Notes: generated by a model from the sequence alone, not told the origin. Shown: positions 23,573 to 31,815, counted from the first letter of the stretch. The stretch is DNA of 33,918 nt from Magnetococcales bacterium (GCA_015228935.1 JADGCO010000047.1:1-33918), one strand, 5' to 3'. Numbers and translations are program-made.

Positions 23573-24248
23573 GTTGGGGGGTGGTTCGGGGTGGAAATGT
23601 GTTGGGTGTTCCTTTCTCCCCCTGAAGGTGTGGTTCTTTTGTTCCTTGAAAACTTTTGAGCCTAAAGTACAGTGTGTCCGCAATTTTTCGATGAGTGGGT
23701 TGGGTGGAGAGCGGAAAGGAAAGTGGGGTGTGGGAGGGTGGTATTATATTGTGTCCCTGAATTCTATATATCCTTGATTTTGCAAAAAGGGGCAATGTTT
23801 ATGGTATTCTCGGAATTTTCCGGATGTTCACGAAATTTCTGGAGGATTTTTGGCTTTTTTGCAGAAGATTTAATAAAGAGATGCAAACGTACAATGCTCT
23901 TGTCAGCCTTTCATTTGGAGTTGCACGGCAGTGGTGTGGTCGATTTGGCAAGGTGGAAAACTGCCAGGTTGGGGTATTTGCTGCGTAGGGTCTGGGAGAA
24001 CGCGCTGCGTTCGTTGATTTCAAACTGTACTTGCCCTGTCCCTACCAAAAACCCCATCCACCACAATTTTGGCCCCATTGCCAAGCAGTTTTGCGGGGCT
24101 GCAGGATTTTTCTGGACACTGAGGCGGCTTTCCACGAAAATTAGAGACAAGTTGGAGGTTTCATTGAACGCCACGGCCCCAATTTTCCTGGAGCGAGCAA
24201 AAGGAATCGGAACATCACCCTTCATTCCATGAATGGACACTTGCCAAC
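23573..24248. other. Island stretch with no recognisable gene
   Basis: About 680 bases with overlapping open frames on both strands but no confident gene. A minus-strand frame (about 23911-24225, starting MKGDVPIPFARSRK) and a plus-strand frame (23672-24232) both lack a clear ribosome site and family resemblance. The composition is mixed and looks like remnant sequence of the island. Confidence 0.5.
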
Positions 24249-25205
24249 ATGCCACAGCGACGCTTGATTAGCTTCGACTGGGCCTTGAAACGTCTGCTGC
24301 GCAGCAAGGCCAACTTTGAAATTCTGGAAGGATTCCTCAGTGAACTCCTTCGCGAGGATATGCGCATTATTGAAATCCTGGAAAGCGAAAGCAATCAAGA
24401 GTCCCACCACGATAAATTCAACCGTGTCGATCTCAAAATCAAAAATACTCGTGATGAAATTGTCATCGTTGAGTTGCAGTATGAGCGGGAATGGGACTAC
24501 CTGCAGAGGTTAATCTTCAGCACCGCCAAGGCCATCACTGAACATATGGCGGAAGGCAAGCCTTACGCCAGTGTTGTCAAGGTCATCACCATCAGCATTC
24601 TCTATTTCGATCTTGGACATGGCAGCGATTACGTTTATGTAGGCAATACCACTTTCAGAGGGTTGCACACTCAGGAAGAGCTGGCTCTGGATGAGGGACA
24701 AAAGGCATTGTTTCAACGCCCTTCGGTAGCCGCGATTTTCCCAGAGCATTACCTTATCAAGGTAAAAAATTTTGATGATGTCGCCCGCAACACCCTGGAT
24801 GAGTGGATCTATTTTCTGAAAAACGCCGATATCCGCGATGATTTTACGGCACGTGGCCTTAAAAAAGCCAAAGAAAAGCTTGATGTCCTGCAATTGCCAG
24901 AGACAGAGCGCAAGGCCTACGAACGCTATCAGGAAGAACTGCATGACCAGGCGAGCTTTGTACTCTCCACCTATGGCGCTGGTAAATGGGAAGGCGAACA
25001 AATCGGCGCACAGAGAGGCGAACAGAGAGGTCGCCAAGATGGCAAGGCCGATATGCTCCTGAAACAGATGCGCCGCAAATTTGGCCAAACACCAGACTGG
25101 GTGCCCGAAAAGGTGAAAACGGCGAACCTGGATGAGATCGAGGCATGGAGCGAGAACGTCCTGTTCGCCAACTCGGTGGACGAGGTATTCGCCGACAGGC
25201 ATTGA
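24249..25205 (+). CDS. Rpn-family PD-(D/E)XK nuclease (recombination-promoting nuclease/putative transposase)
   Basis: A 318-residue protein of the Rpn/PDDEXK_2 family, DNA endonucleases linked to recombination and genome rearrangement and often counted as transposase-like. The N-terminus SFDWALKRLLRSKANFEILEGFLSELL is typical. The nuclease core shows RVDLKIKN (Asp61) and IVIVELQYE (Glu75-x-Gln77), as in this family's D...ExQ variant of the motif. A helical section follows, and near residue 255-275 a Gly/Arg/Glu-rich repeat (GEQIGAQRGEQRGRQDGKADMLLKQMRRKFG) leads into the usual C-terminal short helical tail. Length is normal. The ribosome site is weak. It lies alone in the island; a hairpin terminator follows about 140 bases later. 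Confidence 0.9.
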   Translation: MPQRRLISFDWALKRLLRSKANFEILEGFLSELLREDMRIIEILESESNQESHHDKFNRVDLKIKNTRDEIVIVELQYEREWDYLQRLIFSTAKAITEHMAEGKPYASVVKVITISILYFDLGHGSDYVYVGNTTFRGLHTQEELALDEGQKALFQRPSVAAIFPEHYLIKVKNFDDVARNTLDEWIYFLKNADIRDDFTARGLKKAKEKLDVLQLPETERKAYERYQEELHDQASFVLSTYGAGKWEGEQIGAQRGEQRGRQDGKADMLLKQMRRKFGQTPDWVPEKVKTANLDEIEAWSENVLFANSVDEVFADRH

Positions 25206-25343
25206 TTGAAAAAATACCCTCAAAATTCTCCGATTCTCCAAAAACGTGGCGAAAAGTTTGCACAAATTGTCATCGTCACCCAAGTGGAAATCGAAACGCG
25301 GGTCCGCAGGTATCCGGTGACGAGGAGGAGAAATTCTGAAACG

Positions 25344-25370
25344 CCGCCCTTTCTCTCCTTGGAAGGGCGG
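25344..25370 (+). terminator. Intrinsic terminator after the Rpn gene
   Basis: CCGCCCTT and AAGGGCGG form an 8-bp stem with an 11-base loop, followed by the T/C-rich TTCTCTTCTC. It lies 138 bases beyond the stop and directly before the IS left end. Confidence 0.6.
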
Positions 25371-25399
25371 TTCTCTTCTCTCCTGGCGTGCATTTTTTC

Positions 25400-26194
25400 C
25401 TTGGTGGCCTGACACCGTTCCGTAGAGGTAACGGTTTATTATATAAGGTCTTTTCCAGTTCCTCAAGGAGAAAGGAAGGCCATGGTGGGACAAGAAGTCG
25501 TTGCGGATGCCGGGTGTGTGAATCCGGAATGTGAACGCTTTTGGATCAATGGGTTGTGTGATGTGGTGTGGTGATCCGTCGTCGGTATGGGACGAACGGG
25601 ATCCGGTTTCTTCGTTGCCGACGCTGTCAGCATGAATTTTCCGAACGGCACGGCACGCCGCTGTACGATCTTCGAATTCCCCAAGAGAAGATCGTGGCAG
25701 TGGTCAGCCATTTGGCGGAGGGAACTGGAGTCCGCAAAACGGCCCAGTTGACTGGGGTCTCCAGGGATACCGTTGGACGGATCCTCAAGCGGGTCGGAGA
25801 CCATGCCAAGGGGGTTCACGACCTGTTGGTCGGCGACCTGACGGTTCCAGAAGTTCAGATGGACGATGTCCTGAATGATTCCCCCTGTTCCGGGACAATC
25901 AACACCGCATTTGTCGAAAGGTACAACGGATCATCCCGCCACTTCAATGCCATGAAGCAGAGGAAAACGTATTCGTTTTCAAAACAGTACAAGGAACACG
26001 AGGCGATGAGTTGGTTGATGGTAACCCACTACAATTTTTGTTAGAAACCGCCCACTCTGCGGATTCCTCTTGGGAACAGGCACTACTGCCAGAGAACCCC
26101 GCCATGGCCGCTGGGTTGACAGGCCACTCCTGGAGCGTGGAAGAGTTGCTGAGGTTCCAGATGTTCAAGGCTGGATGACTGTCAGGCCACCAAG
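25400..26194 (+). mobile_element. IS1-like insertion sequence, internally deleted, 15-bp terminal inverted repeats
   Basis: The left end CTTGGTGGCCTGACA (25400-25414) is the exact reverse complement of the right end at 26180-26194. The 795-base element carries one broken transposase gene. No convincing target-site duplication is seen outside the ends (TTTTTTCC versus CAAATTCG), fitting an old insertion. The transposase core is missing, so it cannot move by itself. Confidence 0.85.
25482..26178 (+). pseudogene. IS1-like transposase remnant (frameshifted and internally deleted)
   Basis: Pieces of one transposase lie in different frames. It opens at 25482 with a zinc-ribbon half (GCVNPECERFWINGLC), stops at a TGA near 25572, and continues in another frame with RRRYGTNGIRFLRCRRCQHEF and the helix-turn-helix GVRKTAQLTGVSRDTVGRIL. 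VQMDD, the first catalytic Asp, joins directly to PCSGTINTAFVERYNGSSRHF, which holds the catalytic Glu. The segment with the second Asp (TDG motif region) and about 80-100 residues of the core are gone. After THYNFC comes a stop, then PENPAMAAGLTGHSWSVEELLRFQMFKAG in a further frame. The first ATG has AAGGAAGG-type ribosome site. The family assignment to the IS1 group rests on motif order; the element is inactive. Confidence 0.88.
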
Positions 26195-26242
26195 CAAATT
26201 CGATGCTTGACGTTCGTACATAAATGCGCGACGATGCTTTCC

Positions 26243-26464
26243 ATGAATGGCAACGAACTCCTCCGCAAGCTCAGAAAGTACGCCATGACCAACGGGTTTG
26301 ATCTGATTCACGTGGCTGGGCGTGGATCTGGGAAGGGGAGCCACTCTTATATCCTTCTGGGGTGCCGCCGGACGGCCATGAAATATTTGCGAAGCGAAAT
26401 CAATCAGGGGCTGTTGGTCAAAATGCTGAAAGACCTTGGCTTGACCTTGGACGACATTCAATGA
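26243..26464 (+). CDS. hicA: HicA-family mRNA interferase toxin
   Basis: A 73-residue protein with the HicA (YcfA) fold: short helix MNGNELLRKLRKYAM, a beta strand, the GRGSGKGSHSYILLG segment with the catalytic-type histidine and its Gly-Ser context, and the closing helix LVKMLKDLGLTLDDIQ. HicA toxins cleave mRNA and tmRNA in the cytosol and stop growth until antitoxin HicB neutralises them. The start could be ATG 26243 or 26234; neither has a strong ribosome site. It lies 49 bases after the IS right end, and HicB follows after 10 bases. That order (toxin first) is the usual hicAB arrangement. It probably stabilises the island that carries it. Confidence 0.85.
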   Translation: MNGNELLRKLRKYAMTNGFDLIHVAGRGSGKGSHSYILLGCRRTAMKYLRSEINQGLLVKMLKDLGLTLDDIQ

Positions 26465-26474
26465 GGAGGTTTCC

Positions 26475-26903
26475 GTGAACCCGACCTATCCCTATGACCT
26501 TCATGAGGATCCACCTGGTTGGTATATCTCGTTCCCGGATGTCCCAGGGAGCAATACCGGGGATGCAACCCGAGATGACACCATAGATGGTGCCATGGAT
26601 TGCCTCATCACCACCATGGAAGCCATTATGCACCAGCGCCAGGATATTCCCCCGGCAAGCCTGCCAAACAATGGTCAGGGAACCGTGACTCTCTCACCTT
26701 TGGTGGTGGCCAAGTTGGCTCTCTATCAGACCATGCGCAGTCATGCCATGACCAACGTGGCTCTGGCAAATGCGCTTGGCATCCAGGAGAGTGCAGTGCG
26801 CAGACTCCTTGATCTTCGGCATCAGTCCCATATCGGACAGGTGGACCGCGCACTTGAATCGCTTGGGAAGAGATTGATTGTCTCCGTTCAGGATGCAGCG
26901 TGA
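26475..26903 (+). CDS. hicB: HicB-family antitoxin with C-terminal helix-turn-helix
   Basis: A 142-residue antitoxin. The N-terminal HicB domain (about 1-70) shows YPYDLHEDPPGWYISFPDVPG and the DATRDDTIDGAMDCLITTMEAIM helix. A DNA-binding region follows (about 80-140) with LVVAKLALYQTMRSHAMTNVALANALGIQESAVRRLLDLRHQSHIGQVDRALE, a Xre-like helix-turn-helix used to repress the hicAB promoter. The start is GTG 26475 with GGAGG 7 bases upstream, much stronger than for hicA, so antitoxin is made in excess. It neutralises HicA by covering its active site. The gene ends about 150 bases before the att copy. Confidence 0.88.
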   Translation: MNPTYPYDLHEDPPGWYISFPDVPGSNTGDATRDDTIDGAMDCLITTMEAIMHQRQDIPPASLPNNGQGTVTLSPLVVAKLALYQTMRSHAMTNVALANALGIQESAVRRLLDLRHQSHIGQVDRALESLGKRLIVSVQDAA

Positions 26904-26978
26904 TGGAGCAGATCCACGGGGCCATGCGCGAGGAGGTGTGTCCAACGTCGTCCCCTAACGTCAATGGCAACCGGGAAG

Positions 26979-27002
26979 TTTGACGGTATATTTGACGGTA
27001 TA
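26979..27002. repeat. Two 12-base direct repeats beside attR
   Basis: TTTGACGGTATA occurs twice without spacer. The repeats lie 52 bases before the att copy, as arm-type integrase or excisionase sites do. Confidence 0.6.
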
Positions 27003-27054
27003 CAAAAGATTTTCAGTACATGAAACGCTTTATAGTCAAAATGTTGACAAGTTA

Positions 27055-27078
27055 GTTCGATTCCCGGCACCACCACCA
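27055..27078 (+). repeat. Degenerate att copy of the tmRNA 3' end (attR-like)
   Basis: GTTCGATTCCCGGCACCACC... ends in CCA and matches tmRNA positions 23491-23514 in 22 of 24 bases. No tRNA or tmRNA body precedes it, so it is a leftover of site-specific integration. Confidence 0.8.
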
Positions 27079-27136
27079 ATTTGATTTTACGGACCAGTTT
27101 CAGGGACGGCTGTGGACCACCCGCCGCAACCTGGGC

Positions 27137-27526
27137 GTGGACCGGTTGGCCTCAGCCTGGCTGATCCGGCGCTTCATCGATCCCGAGGCGCGCTTCGTCT
27201 GGTTTTCCCCCCAGGAGGGAAAACCGCCGGATGCCATCGGTTTCGACTTTGACGGTGCCCGCTTCACCCATGTGGGGGCGCGGGTCACCTTCGAAACCCT
27301 GCTGGCCTCCTTCGGTCTGGAGAAGAATCCAGCGTTGCGACCACTTGCCCGCATGGTGCATGACCTGGATGTGGGTGAGGGTTCTGCTGAGGAAGCAGCG
27401 GGATTTCTGGCCCTGTTCCGGGGCATGAAGACCCGCCTGAACGATGACGACGCTTTCCTGGAGGAAGGCTGTCGCATCCTGGACGACTACCATCTCTCTT
27501 TCTCCGAACAAGAGGAACAACCGTGA
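27137..27526 (+). CDS. ChrB C-terminal domain, 5'-truncated at the att site
   Basis: Only about 130 residues of a ChrB-type chromate-resistance protein. The frame is open without an ATG from just after a TAG at 27053 and reads through the att copy into GRLWTTRRNLGVDRLASAWLIRRFIDPEARFVWF, which is the conserved beginning of the ChrB C-terminal domain. It continues with VGARVTFETLLASFG, MVHDLDVGEG and LNDDDAFLEEGCRILDDYHLSF. The first usable start is GTG 27137, already inside the conserved domain and without a ribosome site. ChrB proteins sense or detoxify chromate and help regulate chrA. Because the N-terminal half is missing at the island boundary, it is probably non-functional or reduced, though translation may still serve to couple chrA. 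It overlaps chrA by four bases (GTGA). Confidence 0.8.
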   Translation: MDRLASAWLIRRFIDPEARFVWFSPQEGKPPDAIGFDFDGARFTHVGARVTFETLLASFGLEKNPALRPLARMVHDLDVGEGSAEEAAGFLALFRGMKTRLNDDDAFLEEGCRILDDYHLSFSEQEEQP

Positions 27527-28863
27527 ACGATACCCCTCTGGAACGACCGCCTCACCCATCCTTCTGGGAAGCATTCCTATATTGGTTGAAGCTCGGTTTC
27601 ATCAGCTTCGGCGGTCCCGCTGGACAGATCGCCGTCATGCATCAGGATCTGGTGGAAAAGAAACGCTGGCTCTCCGAACACCGCTTCCTGCATGCCTTGA
27701 ATTTCTGCATGGTGCTGCCCGGTCCCGAGGCCCAGCAGTTGTGCATCTACATTGGCTGGATGCTGCACCGCACCTGGGGCGGCATCGTGGCGGGCACGTT
27801 GTTCGTACTGCCCTCGCTGTTCATCCTGGCCGGGCTGACCTGGGTCTATCTGGCCTTCGGCGAAGTTACCCTGGTCAAGGGAGTGTTCAACGGTATCAAA
27901 CCGGCAGTGGTGGCCATCGTGGTGTTCGCCTCGTGGCGCATCGGCTCGCGGGCGTTGAAGAACAACCTGCTGGTGGCCATGGCAGGGATCTCTTTCATCG
28001 CCATCTTTGCCCTGGGGATTCCCTTTCCCTACATCGTGTTGGGGGCTGGTATCCTGGGGGCTATCGGTGGGAGGGTGGCTCCCGACAAATTCAAGGTGGG
28101 CGGCGGACATGGGGCTGGGAACAAGACCTACGGCCCGGCCCTGTTGGATGACGACACCCCCCCGCCCGACCACGTGAAGTTCAGCGCAGTCCGGCTGGGC
28201 ATCCTGCTTGTGTCAGGCGTGGCCCTCTGGGGCGCGGCCATGCTCGTGCTGGGCCATCCGGTCCTGAAGAACATGGGGGAATTCTTTACCAAGGCGGCGC
28301 TGGTCACCTTCGGTGGGGCCTATGCGGTGCTGCCCTATGTCTATCAGGGCGGGGTGGATCACTACCAGTGGTTGACCGGCACCCAGATGATCGATGGCCT
28401 GGCCCTGGGAGAGACCACCCCCGGTCCATTGATCATGGTGGTGGCTTTCGTGGGCTTCGTGGGGGCCTGGACCAGGCAGATTTTCGGTCCCGACATGCTG
28501 TTCGTCGCCGGATTTGCCGGGGCGGCGGTGGCCACATTTTTCACCTTTCTGCCCTCCTACCTGTTCATCCTGGCGGGTGCGCCCCTGGTGGAAGCCACCC
28601 ATGGCGACCTCAAGTTCACCGCGCCGTTGACCGGCATCACCGCTGCCGTGGTGGGGGTGGTACTCAATCTGGCGCTGTTCTTCGGCTGGCACGTACTGTG
28701 GCCCCAGGCTACCAAGACCGCGCCCTTTGCCGGCGGTTTCGAATGGTTCTACGCCCTGATGTCCGCAGCAGCCTTTCTTGCCCTGTGGAAGTACAAGCTG
28801 GACATCATGAAGGTGATCGGTGCCTGCGCCGTGATCGGTCTTGTCTACACCTACACACTATAA
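27523..28863 (+). CDS. chrA: Chromate transporter ChrA (CHR family)
   Basis: ChrA pumps chromate out of the cytoplasm and is driven by the proton gradient. The 446-residue protein is a two-domain (long-chain) CHR permease of inner membrane type, with about 10-12 hydrophobic segments. The first CHR block shows YWLKLGFISFGGPAGQIAVMHQDLVEKKRWLSE, HALNFCMVLPGPEAQQLCIYIGW; the second repeats the pattern in LVTFGGAYAVLPYVYQGGV and MIDGLALGETTPGPLIMVVAFVGF. These FGGP/FGGAYAVL and PGPEAQQL/TPGPLIMV pairs mark the duplicated halves. The GTG at 27523 overlaps the chrB-domain stop. The gene is GC-rich compared with the island. A 19-codon frame (28874-28933, MPDDMKPLSC...) follows and may be the cut start of a further gene. 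Confidence 0.95.
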   Translation: MNDTPLERPPHPSFWEAFLYWLKLGFISFGGPAGQIAVMHQDLVEKKRWLSEHRFLHALNFCMVLPGPEAQQLCIYIGWMLHRTWGGIVAGTLFVLPSLFILAGLTWVYLAFGEVTLVKGVFNGIKPAVVAIVVFASWRIGSRALKNNLLVAMAGISFIAIFALGIPFPYIVLGAGILGAIGGRVAPDKFKVGGGHGAGNKTYGPALLDDDTPPPDHVKFSAVRLGILLVSGVALWGAAMLVLGHPVLKNMGEFFTKAALVTFGGAYAVLPYVYQGGVDHYQWLTGTQMIDGLALGETTPGPLIMVVAFVGFVGAWTRQIFGPDMLFVAGFAGAAVATFFTFLPSYLFILAGAPLVEATHGDLKFTAPLTGITAAVVGVVLNLALFFGWHVLWPQATKTAPFAGGFEWFYALMSAAAFLALWKYKLDIMKVIGACAVIGLVYTYTL

Positions 28864-28933
28864 GGACTCCCCCATGCCCGACGACATGAAACCCCTGTCC
28901 TGTAATCCAGCCGGGCTGTCCGGCCTGCGGTGA

Positions 28934-30631
28934 TCATTGGGCAAGGGTTTTGTCAAGTTGACCGATCCAAAGATCGAGGGGAATGGTTGCCAAAGGGACA
29001 TGTTCCCAGGTTTTTGCATCCACAAAGGCATCGCGAATGGCCTGTCCCTTGCCGGAAGGACCCGTCTCGGTTGCTTTCGGGATCAAAGCCAGAACCCGCA
29101 AAGGTTGCGATGTATGGAAACGAATTTTACGCCAGTCGTTTACATCGATCCAATCCGATACCATCAATGCCCGTCCGGGCAAATCCAGTCTGATATTGAC
29201 GTTGGGTGTGAACCAGATATCTGTTTTTGGATTGAATTTTTGAGTCAACTCCGCGACGACATCAACAGGTGACCGGGTTGTCGAAGACAAGAACGGATTG
29301 AACAGACCACTGCTGGCAACCTTGTAATCCGGCTGAATGCGCACAATCTTGCCAGCCATGGAAACCAAACCATATCCCATGGGAATCAGCAGGTAAAATG
29401 CACCTCCCATGGCCAAGGTCATGCGCCACCAGCGTTTTTCCCGGGGCGATTGCCAGATGTGGACCCCTTCACGGATCAGTACCGGGAATACGGCAAATGT
29501 GGTTACCTGCAAATAGGTGCTGAGGTAACCAATGTGCGTATTTGCCCAGACAATCAACAATCCGAGCATACCGAGAAAAATGGACAGGATGCCCAGTTTT
29601 CCAGGTCCCTGCCAGGCACCGGGGCGGGCCAGCAGCATCAAGAACAAAATTCCACCCGGTATGCCAATCAAATTGACGACAAACGAACCATCAATACCCT
29701 GAATTATTTGACGACTGGGGTGAAAGATACCATGATCAGGATGGAGCAGAAGATAATTCCAGAGCGCATCCGCATCACCCAGACACAGGGCTGGATAGGT
29801 AAACAAGCGAACCAGCACGGACCAGTTCAATTTACCGGGTGAATAGAGCGCATCAAACTGATTGACATATCCGCCATAATGAAGATTCAAAAAACTCCAG
29901 ACCAGAATGGGTAACAAACAGGTCAAGGTACCCAAAATCGATATTTTGAAGAGATTGTCTTGCTGATGAGAGAACCAACGCCCCATGGCCGTCAGCCACA
30001 AAAATCCCAAGGCAGGTCCGGCAATGAATGCTCCCGAAAATTTGAATACATAGGCCATGCCGCAGCCAAATCCCAGGATACAAGACAGAAATATTCTGTG
30101 ATGAACCATTCCTGGGCGGGTCACATGCCATGAACCCAGCAAGAGCCAGGGAGCAAGCGCGAAAACAAGTATTTCTGCGTTATTATAGGAAAATATATAG
30201 TTATTCGTAAATCGAAGACAAGGCACATAGCACGACAGCATCAAACCGACAATACCGGGAATATTGAACTTTCCAAACCAGAGTGCCCAACCCATGGCTC
30301 CCAGCAAAACGCAGGCTACAGAGAGGATCCGCAAGGACGTACCAATGTCCAAACCCATGGACATGAGCGGCAGGACAAATAATTGTGTTCCCGGTGGCCA
30401 ATTATGGATCCAGTGCAATTGATCACGTGACAGATCATTTTGATCGGCGGCCAAATAATGATTTGGAGAGGGTGATATATTTTTCAAATACTGATCTACG
30501 GAAAGCACTTGAATGGAAGGATCAAAACCAACCCCTTGCGGAACATGAATGGTCAGAAGAATGACGATGAGTGCCACTCCCAGACCGATCAGGGCTTGAT
30601 AACGAGGTTGCTGAATCGAGATGGGTTTCAT
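28934..30631 (-). CDS. Polytopic membrane protein, GT-C glycosyltransferase-like
   Basis: A 565-residue integral membrane protein with about 10-12 hydrophobic segments (e.g. ALIGLGVALIVILLTI, RILSVACVLLGAMGWALWF, IVGLMLSCYVPCLRF, ISILGTLTCLLPILVWSFL) and a C-terminal soluble domain of about 140 residues. A charged loop after the first segment (QLHWIHNWPPGTQLFVLPLM) is typical of GT-C enzymes such as ArnT or PMT-like glycosyltransferases, which use lipid-linked sugars at the periplasmic face. A specific DxD/DE motif is not clear, so substrate and donor are unknown. It is the last gene of the leftward polysaccharide operon, starting 12 bases after the radical SAM gene stop. The C-terminal domain (TDIWFTPNVNIRLDLPGRALMVSDWIDV) resembles no family I recognise. 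Confidence 0.78.
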   Translation of the reverse strand: MKPISIQQPRYQALIGLGVALIVILLTIHVPQGVGFDPSIQVLSVDQYLKNISPSPNHYLAADQNDLSRDQLHWIHNWPPGTQLFVLPLMSMGLDIGTSLRILSVACVLLGAMGWALWFGKFNIPGIVGLMLSCYVPCLRFTNNYIFSYNNAEILVFALAPWLLLGSWHVTRPGMVHHRIFLSCILGFGCGMAYVFKFSGAFIAGPALGFLWLTAMGRWFSHQQDNLFKISILGTLTCLLPILVWSFLNLHYGGYVNQFDALYSPGKLNWSVLVRLFTYPALCLGDADALWNYLLLHPDHGIFHPSRQIIQGIDGSFVVNLIGIPGGILFLMLLARPGAWQGPGKLGILSIFLGMLGLLIVWANTHIGYLSTYLQVTTFAVFPVLIREGVHIWQSPREKRWWRMTLAMGGAFYLLIPMGYGLVSMAGKIVRIQPDYKVASSGLFNPFLSSTTRSPVDVVAELTQKFNPKTDIWFTPNVNIRLDLPGRALMVSDWIDVNDWRKIRFHTSQPLRVLALIPKATETGPSGKGQAIRDAFVDAKTWEHVPLATIPLDLWIGQLDKTLAQ

Positions 30632-30642
30632 GGCGTGTTGTT

Positions 30643-31815
30643 TCAGGGGAGAAAATAACTGAATCTTTTCAATTGATTCAATAGCTTTGTGTCATCTCTG
30701 GGACAGGTTGCACAGCCATCCAACCGGGAACGGTCATGTGCCAAACGATGACGGAATTCTTGATAGGTGGCACCATGCCAGATTTCCGGGAAGGAATTTT
30801 GGTCGAGATGTCCCATGATGTGGCGGGTATTGACGAGGTAACAGCAGGGGTAGACCCGCCCTTTTGCATCGATGTAGGTATTGTACCAGGGTATGATACA
30901 AGGCGATGGTGTCGCGGAAGAATGGGATGGTACGGGTTGTGTTTGCCAGGCAGCAGCCGTGTCCCGCCATTGGCGATAGAATTTTTTTTCTTCCGGGTTA
31001 ACTGTATTATGAATATCTTGTTCAATCTGTTGTCTGAAAATTTCCAGGTTTTGTGCGGCAGGAATTTGTGGATGGGGAGCGGTTGGAAGGGGGGTATAGT
31101 CGAACAGAGGCACCAATGAATATCGGTTAAGCAAGTGCATCTCTGCCAATAATTGGTACATGGGTCGATAGTCGTGCAGGTTGGTTTGTTGCAGGACGGT
31201 CAAAACCCGGATCAAGGACCCGGGACGGGTCTGTCCACGGTGGAAGCGTTCTGCCAGAGCTTTGTAATTGTTGATTACCTTGGAAAATTGCCCTCGTATA
31301 CGAATATTTTCGTAGGTTTCTGGTGTGGCTCCATCCAGGGAAAAAGTTAATATGTTTGGCATGTGCTGCGCCAGTTGATCCAGGCACTCATGATGCAATA
31401 CCGTGCCATTGGTGGGCATGGCGGTCATGATATTGCGGGCATGCAGATGATTGAGTTTATCAAAAACCCCCTTATCCAGCAGGGGCTCTCCCAGTCCGTT
31501 CAAGGTGACATAGAGAGGCTGAATATCCTGAATTAATTGGGCAAAGCGATCCATCGAGATGCATCCGGTATTCATGTCCGGCATGAATTCACGAGCGCAC
31601 ATGCGGCACTTCAGGTTACAAATGTCTGTGATTTCGATTTGCAGGCGTACCGGCAAAGGTGGTTTGGCAGCGGTCCCCAAAAGAGATCCGGCGATGCGTC
31701 GAAGTCTGCCGAGTCGTTGGGCCAGCAGCCACGGGCTGCCATCGGACAGGCAACGCAAACCGTACAGGAGTGGTGACGCATGCAACCAGTTCCTGATGGC
31801 AAGGAATGGGTTCAT
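30643..31815 (-). CDS. Radical SAM/SPASM enzyme
   Basis: A 390-residue radical SAM protein that splits S-adenosylmethionine with a 4Fe-4S cluster to make a radical. The cluster motif is CNLKCRMC (Cys66, Cys70, Cys73) within VRLQIEITDICNLKCRMCAREFMP. The barrel continues with YVTLNGLGEPLLDKG and ILTFSLDGATPETYENIR. The C-terminal SPASM region (about 300-380) has PCIIPWYNTYIDAKGRVYPCCY and CATCPRDDT, binding auxiliary Fe-S clusters. SPASM enzymes modify peptides or sugars; a polysaccharide context points to a carbohydrate or a carrier-bound substrate (inference). There is no precursor peptide gene next to it. It overlaps the GT9 gene stop by four bases (ATGA), so it is translationally coupled. 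Confidence 0.92.
   Translation of the reverse strand: MNPFLAIRNWLHASPLLYGLRCLSDGSPWLLAQRLGRLRRIAGSLLGTAAKPPLPVRLQIEITDICNLKCRMCAREFMPDMNTGCISMDRFAQLIQDIQPLYVTLNGLGEPLLDKGVFDKLNHLHARNIMTAMPTNGTVLHHECLDQLAQHMPNILTFSLDGATPETYENIRIRGQFSKVINNYKALAERFHRGQTRPGSLIRVLTVLQQTNLHDYRPMYQLLAEMHLLNRYSLVPLFDYTPLPTAPHPQIPAAQNLEIFRQQIEQDIHNTVNPEEKKFYRQWRDTAAAWQTQPVPSHSSATPSPCIIPWYNTYIDAKGRVYPCCYLVNTRHIMGHLDQNSFPEIWHGATYQEFRHRLAHDRSRLDGCATCPRDDTKLLNQLKRFSYFLP

Larger units (their letters stand above)
23515..27078. mobile_element. Decayed integrative island at ssrA
   Basis: This is about 3.56 kb between the tmRNA 3' end and its degenerate direct copy. Content: a transcript terminator, a stretch without a recognised gene, an Rpn-type nuclease, an internally deleted IS element, a HicA-HicB pair and two 12-base direct repeats. 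No integrase gene is left, so it is probably no longer mobile unless helped. The boundary at 27078 is inferred from the repeat alone, and material further right (chrBA) could also be of mobile origin. Confidence 0.65.

Noticed and set aside
23672-24255. Overlapping frames on both strands before the Rpn gene
   Set aside because: Neither has a good start site or recognisable motif, and they contradict each other; kept only as an unassigned stretch.
24510-25493. 327-codon minus-strand frame opposite the Rpn nuclease
   Set aside because: The plus strand carries the recognised nuclease; the antisense product has no family features.
27000-27085. A tRNA gene ending in CCA
   Set aside because: Only the T arm and acceptor 3' side are present; no D arm, anticodon arm or 5' acceptor strand pairs with it. 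It is better explained as an att duplicate of ssrA.
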